Shown here: positions 63,322 through 64,000 of the stretch, piece after piece | How positions within the stretch are numbered: position 1 is the first letter of the stretch | Layout of the letters: the number at the start of each line of letters is the position of its first letter | Program-made: the position numbers and the translations under genes | The notes under the pieces: generated by a model | Told to the model about the DNA's origin: nothing | Database searches by the model: none | The model's input: only the letters and a program-made list of their open reading frames with translations | Source of the DNA: Clostridia bacterium | GTDB lineage: Bacteria > Bacillota > Clostridia > Lachnospirales > Anaerotignaceae | NCBI GenBank assembly: GCA_022786605.1 | Contig: JALFWW010000003.1 | Coordinates: forward strand, 1 to 64,000 | DNA: 64,000 nucleotides | Direction of reading: 5' to 3'

Positions 63322-63621
63322 TTACATACCCTGGAAGATTTCGATGTCTTTGCTGTCAGCAGTCAGTTTCACAACTGCTTTTTTGAATTTTTTTGTTTTG
63401 CCGAAGATATAACCTCTTCTTTTGGGTTTGCCGCTGTAGTTCATTGTGTTAACAGCTGCTACCTTCGCGCCTTCGAACATTTTTTCAACTGCTTCTTTTA
63501 CCTGAGCTTTAGTCGCTTCGGGATGAACCAGGAAAGTATATTTTTTATCATCCAGAACAGCCATACTGTTTTCTGTGATAACGGGTCTCAAGATTACGTC
63601 ATAATATTTCAGATCTGCCAT
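63322..63621 (-). CDS. rplW: 50S ribosomal protein L23
   Basis: YYDVILRPVITENSMAVLDDKKYTFLVHPEATKAQVKEAVE. Confidence 0.98.
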   Translation of the reverse strand: MADLKYYDVILRPVITENSMAVLDDKKYTFLVHPEATKAQVKEAVEKMFEGAKVAAVNTMNYSGKPKRRGYIFGKTKKFKKAVVKLTADSKDIEIFQGM

Positions 63622-64000
63622 TATGCGTACACCTCCTCGATTTTCGCTACCGCGTCTTTTGTTACAACCAGTGTGTTGTATTTCAGCAGGTCGTAAACGT
63701 TGATTGTGCTTACGGAAGCTGTTTTTACATCAGGGATGTTTCTAGCGGACAGCATTACGTTTGTGTTTGTACCGTCCATAACGATCAGCGCTTTGCCGCA
63801 GTTGATGTTAGCCAGTACTTTAGCCATATCTTTTGTCTTAACTTCTGCCAGGTTCAGTTCATCCAGAACGATGATTTTGCCTTCAGCAACTTTTGTAGAC
63901 AGTGCGGACTGCAGTGCCAGTCTTTTTACTTTTTTGTTCAGTTTGAAGGAGTAATCTCTGGGCTTGGGAGCGAATACTACGCCACCGCCAACCCACTGAG
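63621..64000 (-). CDS. rplD: 50S ribosomal protein L4, N-terminus cut off by window edge
   Basis: In-frame WVGGGVVFAPKPRDYSFKLNKKVKRLALQSALS...VTKDAVAKIEEVYA. The ORF track reports only an internal Met. Confidence 0.97.
   Translation of the reverse strand, partial: QWVGGGVVFAPKPRDYSFKLNKKVKRLALQSALSTKVAEGKIIVLDELNLAEVKTKDMAKVLANINCGKALIVMDGTNTNVMLSARNIPDVKTASVSTINVYDLLKYNTLVVTKDAVAKIEEVYA

Overview
The window reads as a low/mid-GC Bacillota chromosome, probably a Clostridia/Lachnospirales-type anaerobe (inferred from gene content). Nearly all genes are on the minus strand. From left to right it contains: a 16S rRNA gene truncated at the window edge, with a structured leader and near-consensus promoter; a sirtuin; a CNNM/CorC-like transporter with a possible acidic leader peptide; an aminotransferase and an AIR-synthase-like protein; a VanW protein; an ~11 kb operon combining an ABC transporter with BatA/vWA-type envelope proteins; a UvrD-like helicase; a GT4 glycosyltransferase; tRNA-Arg(ACG); two tandem, very similar Na+:alanine/glycine symporters; a phosphoesterase and an amidohydrolase; a DUF134/Mrp/NifX-like cluster; a molybdenum hydroxylase (XDH-family) operon; a MarR plus heterodimeric ABC exporter operon; and the rpsI-rplM-truA-ecfTAA-rplQ-rpoA-alpha/spc/S10 ribosomal super-operon, which runs off the right edge inside rplD. 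Observations not explained by routine annotation: (i) a dispersed ~90-215 bp intergenic repeat family in five copies, built around a terminator-like hairpin, with end-to-end inverted repeats in two copies; (ii) a 57-aa secreted-peptide gene absent from the ORF track, preceded by an 11-bp-periodic TGTAAC direct-repeat array like an OmpR/PhoB-family box; (iii) a 23-aa Asp-rich ORF upstream of the CNNM/CorC gene; (iv) a twin ACATATGT operator at the DUF134 promoter; (v) a possible variant glycine-riboswitch-like leader; (vi) the MoxR-less ABC/vWA envelope operon. No CRISPR array, prophage or transposase gene was recognised.
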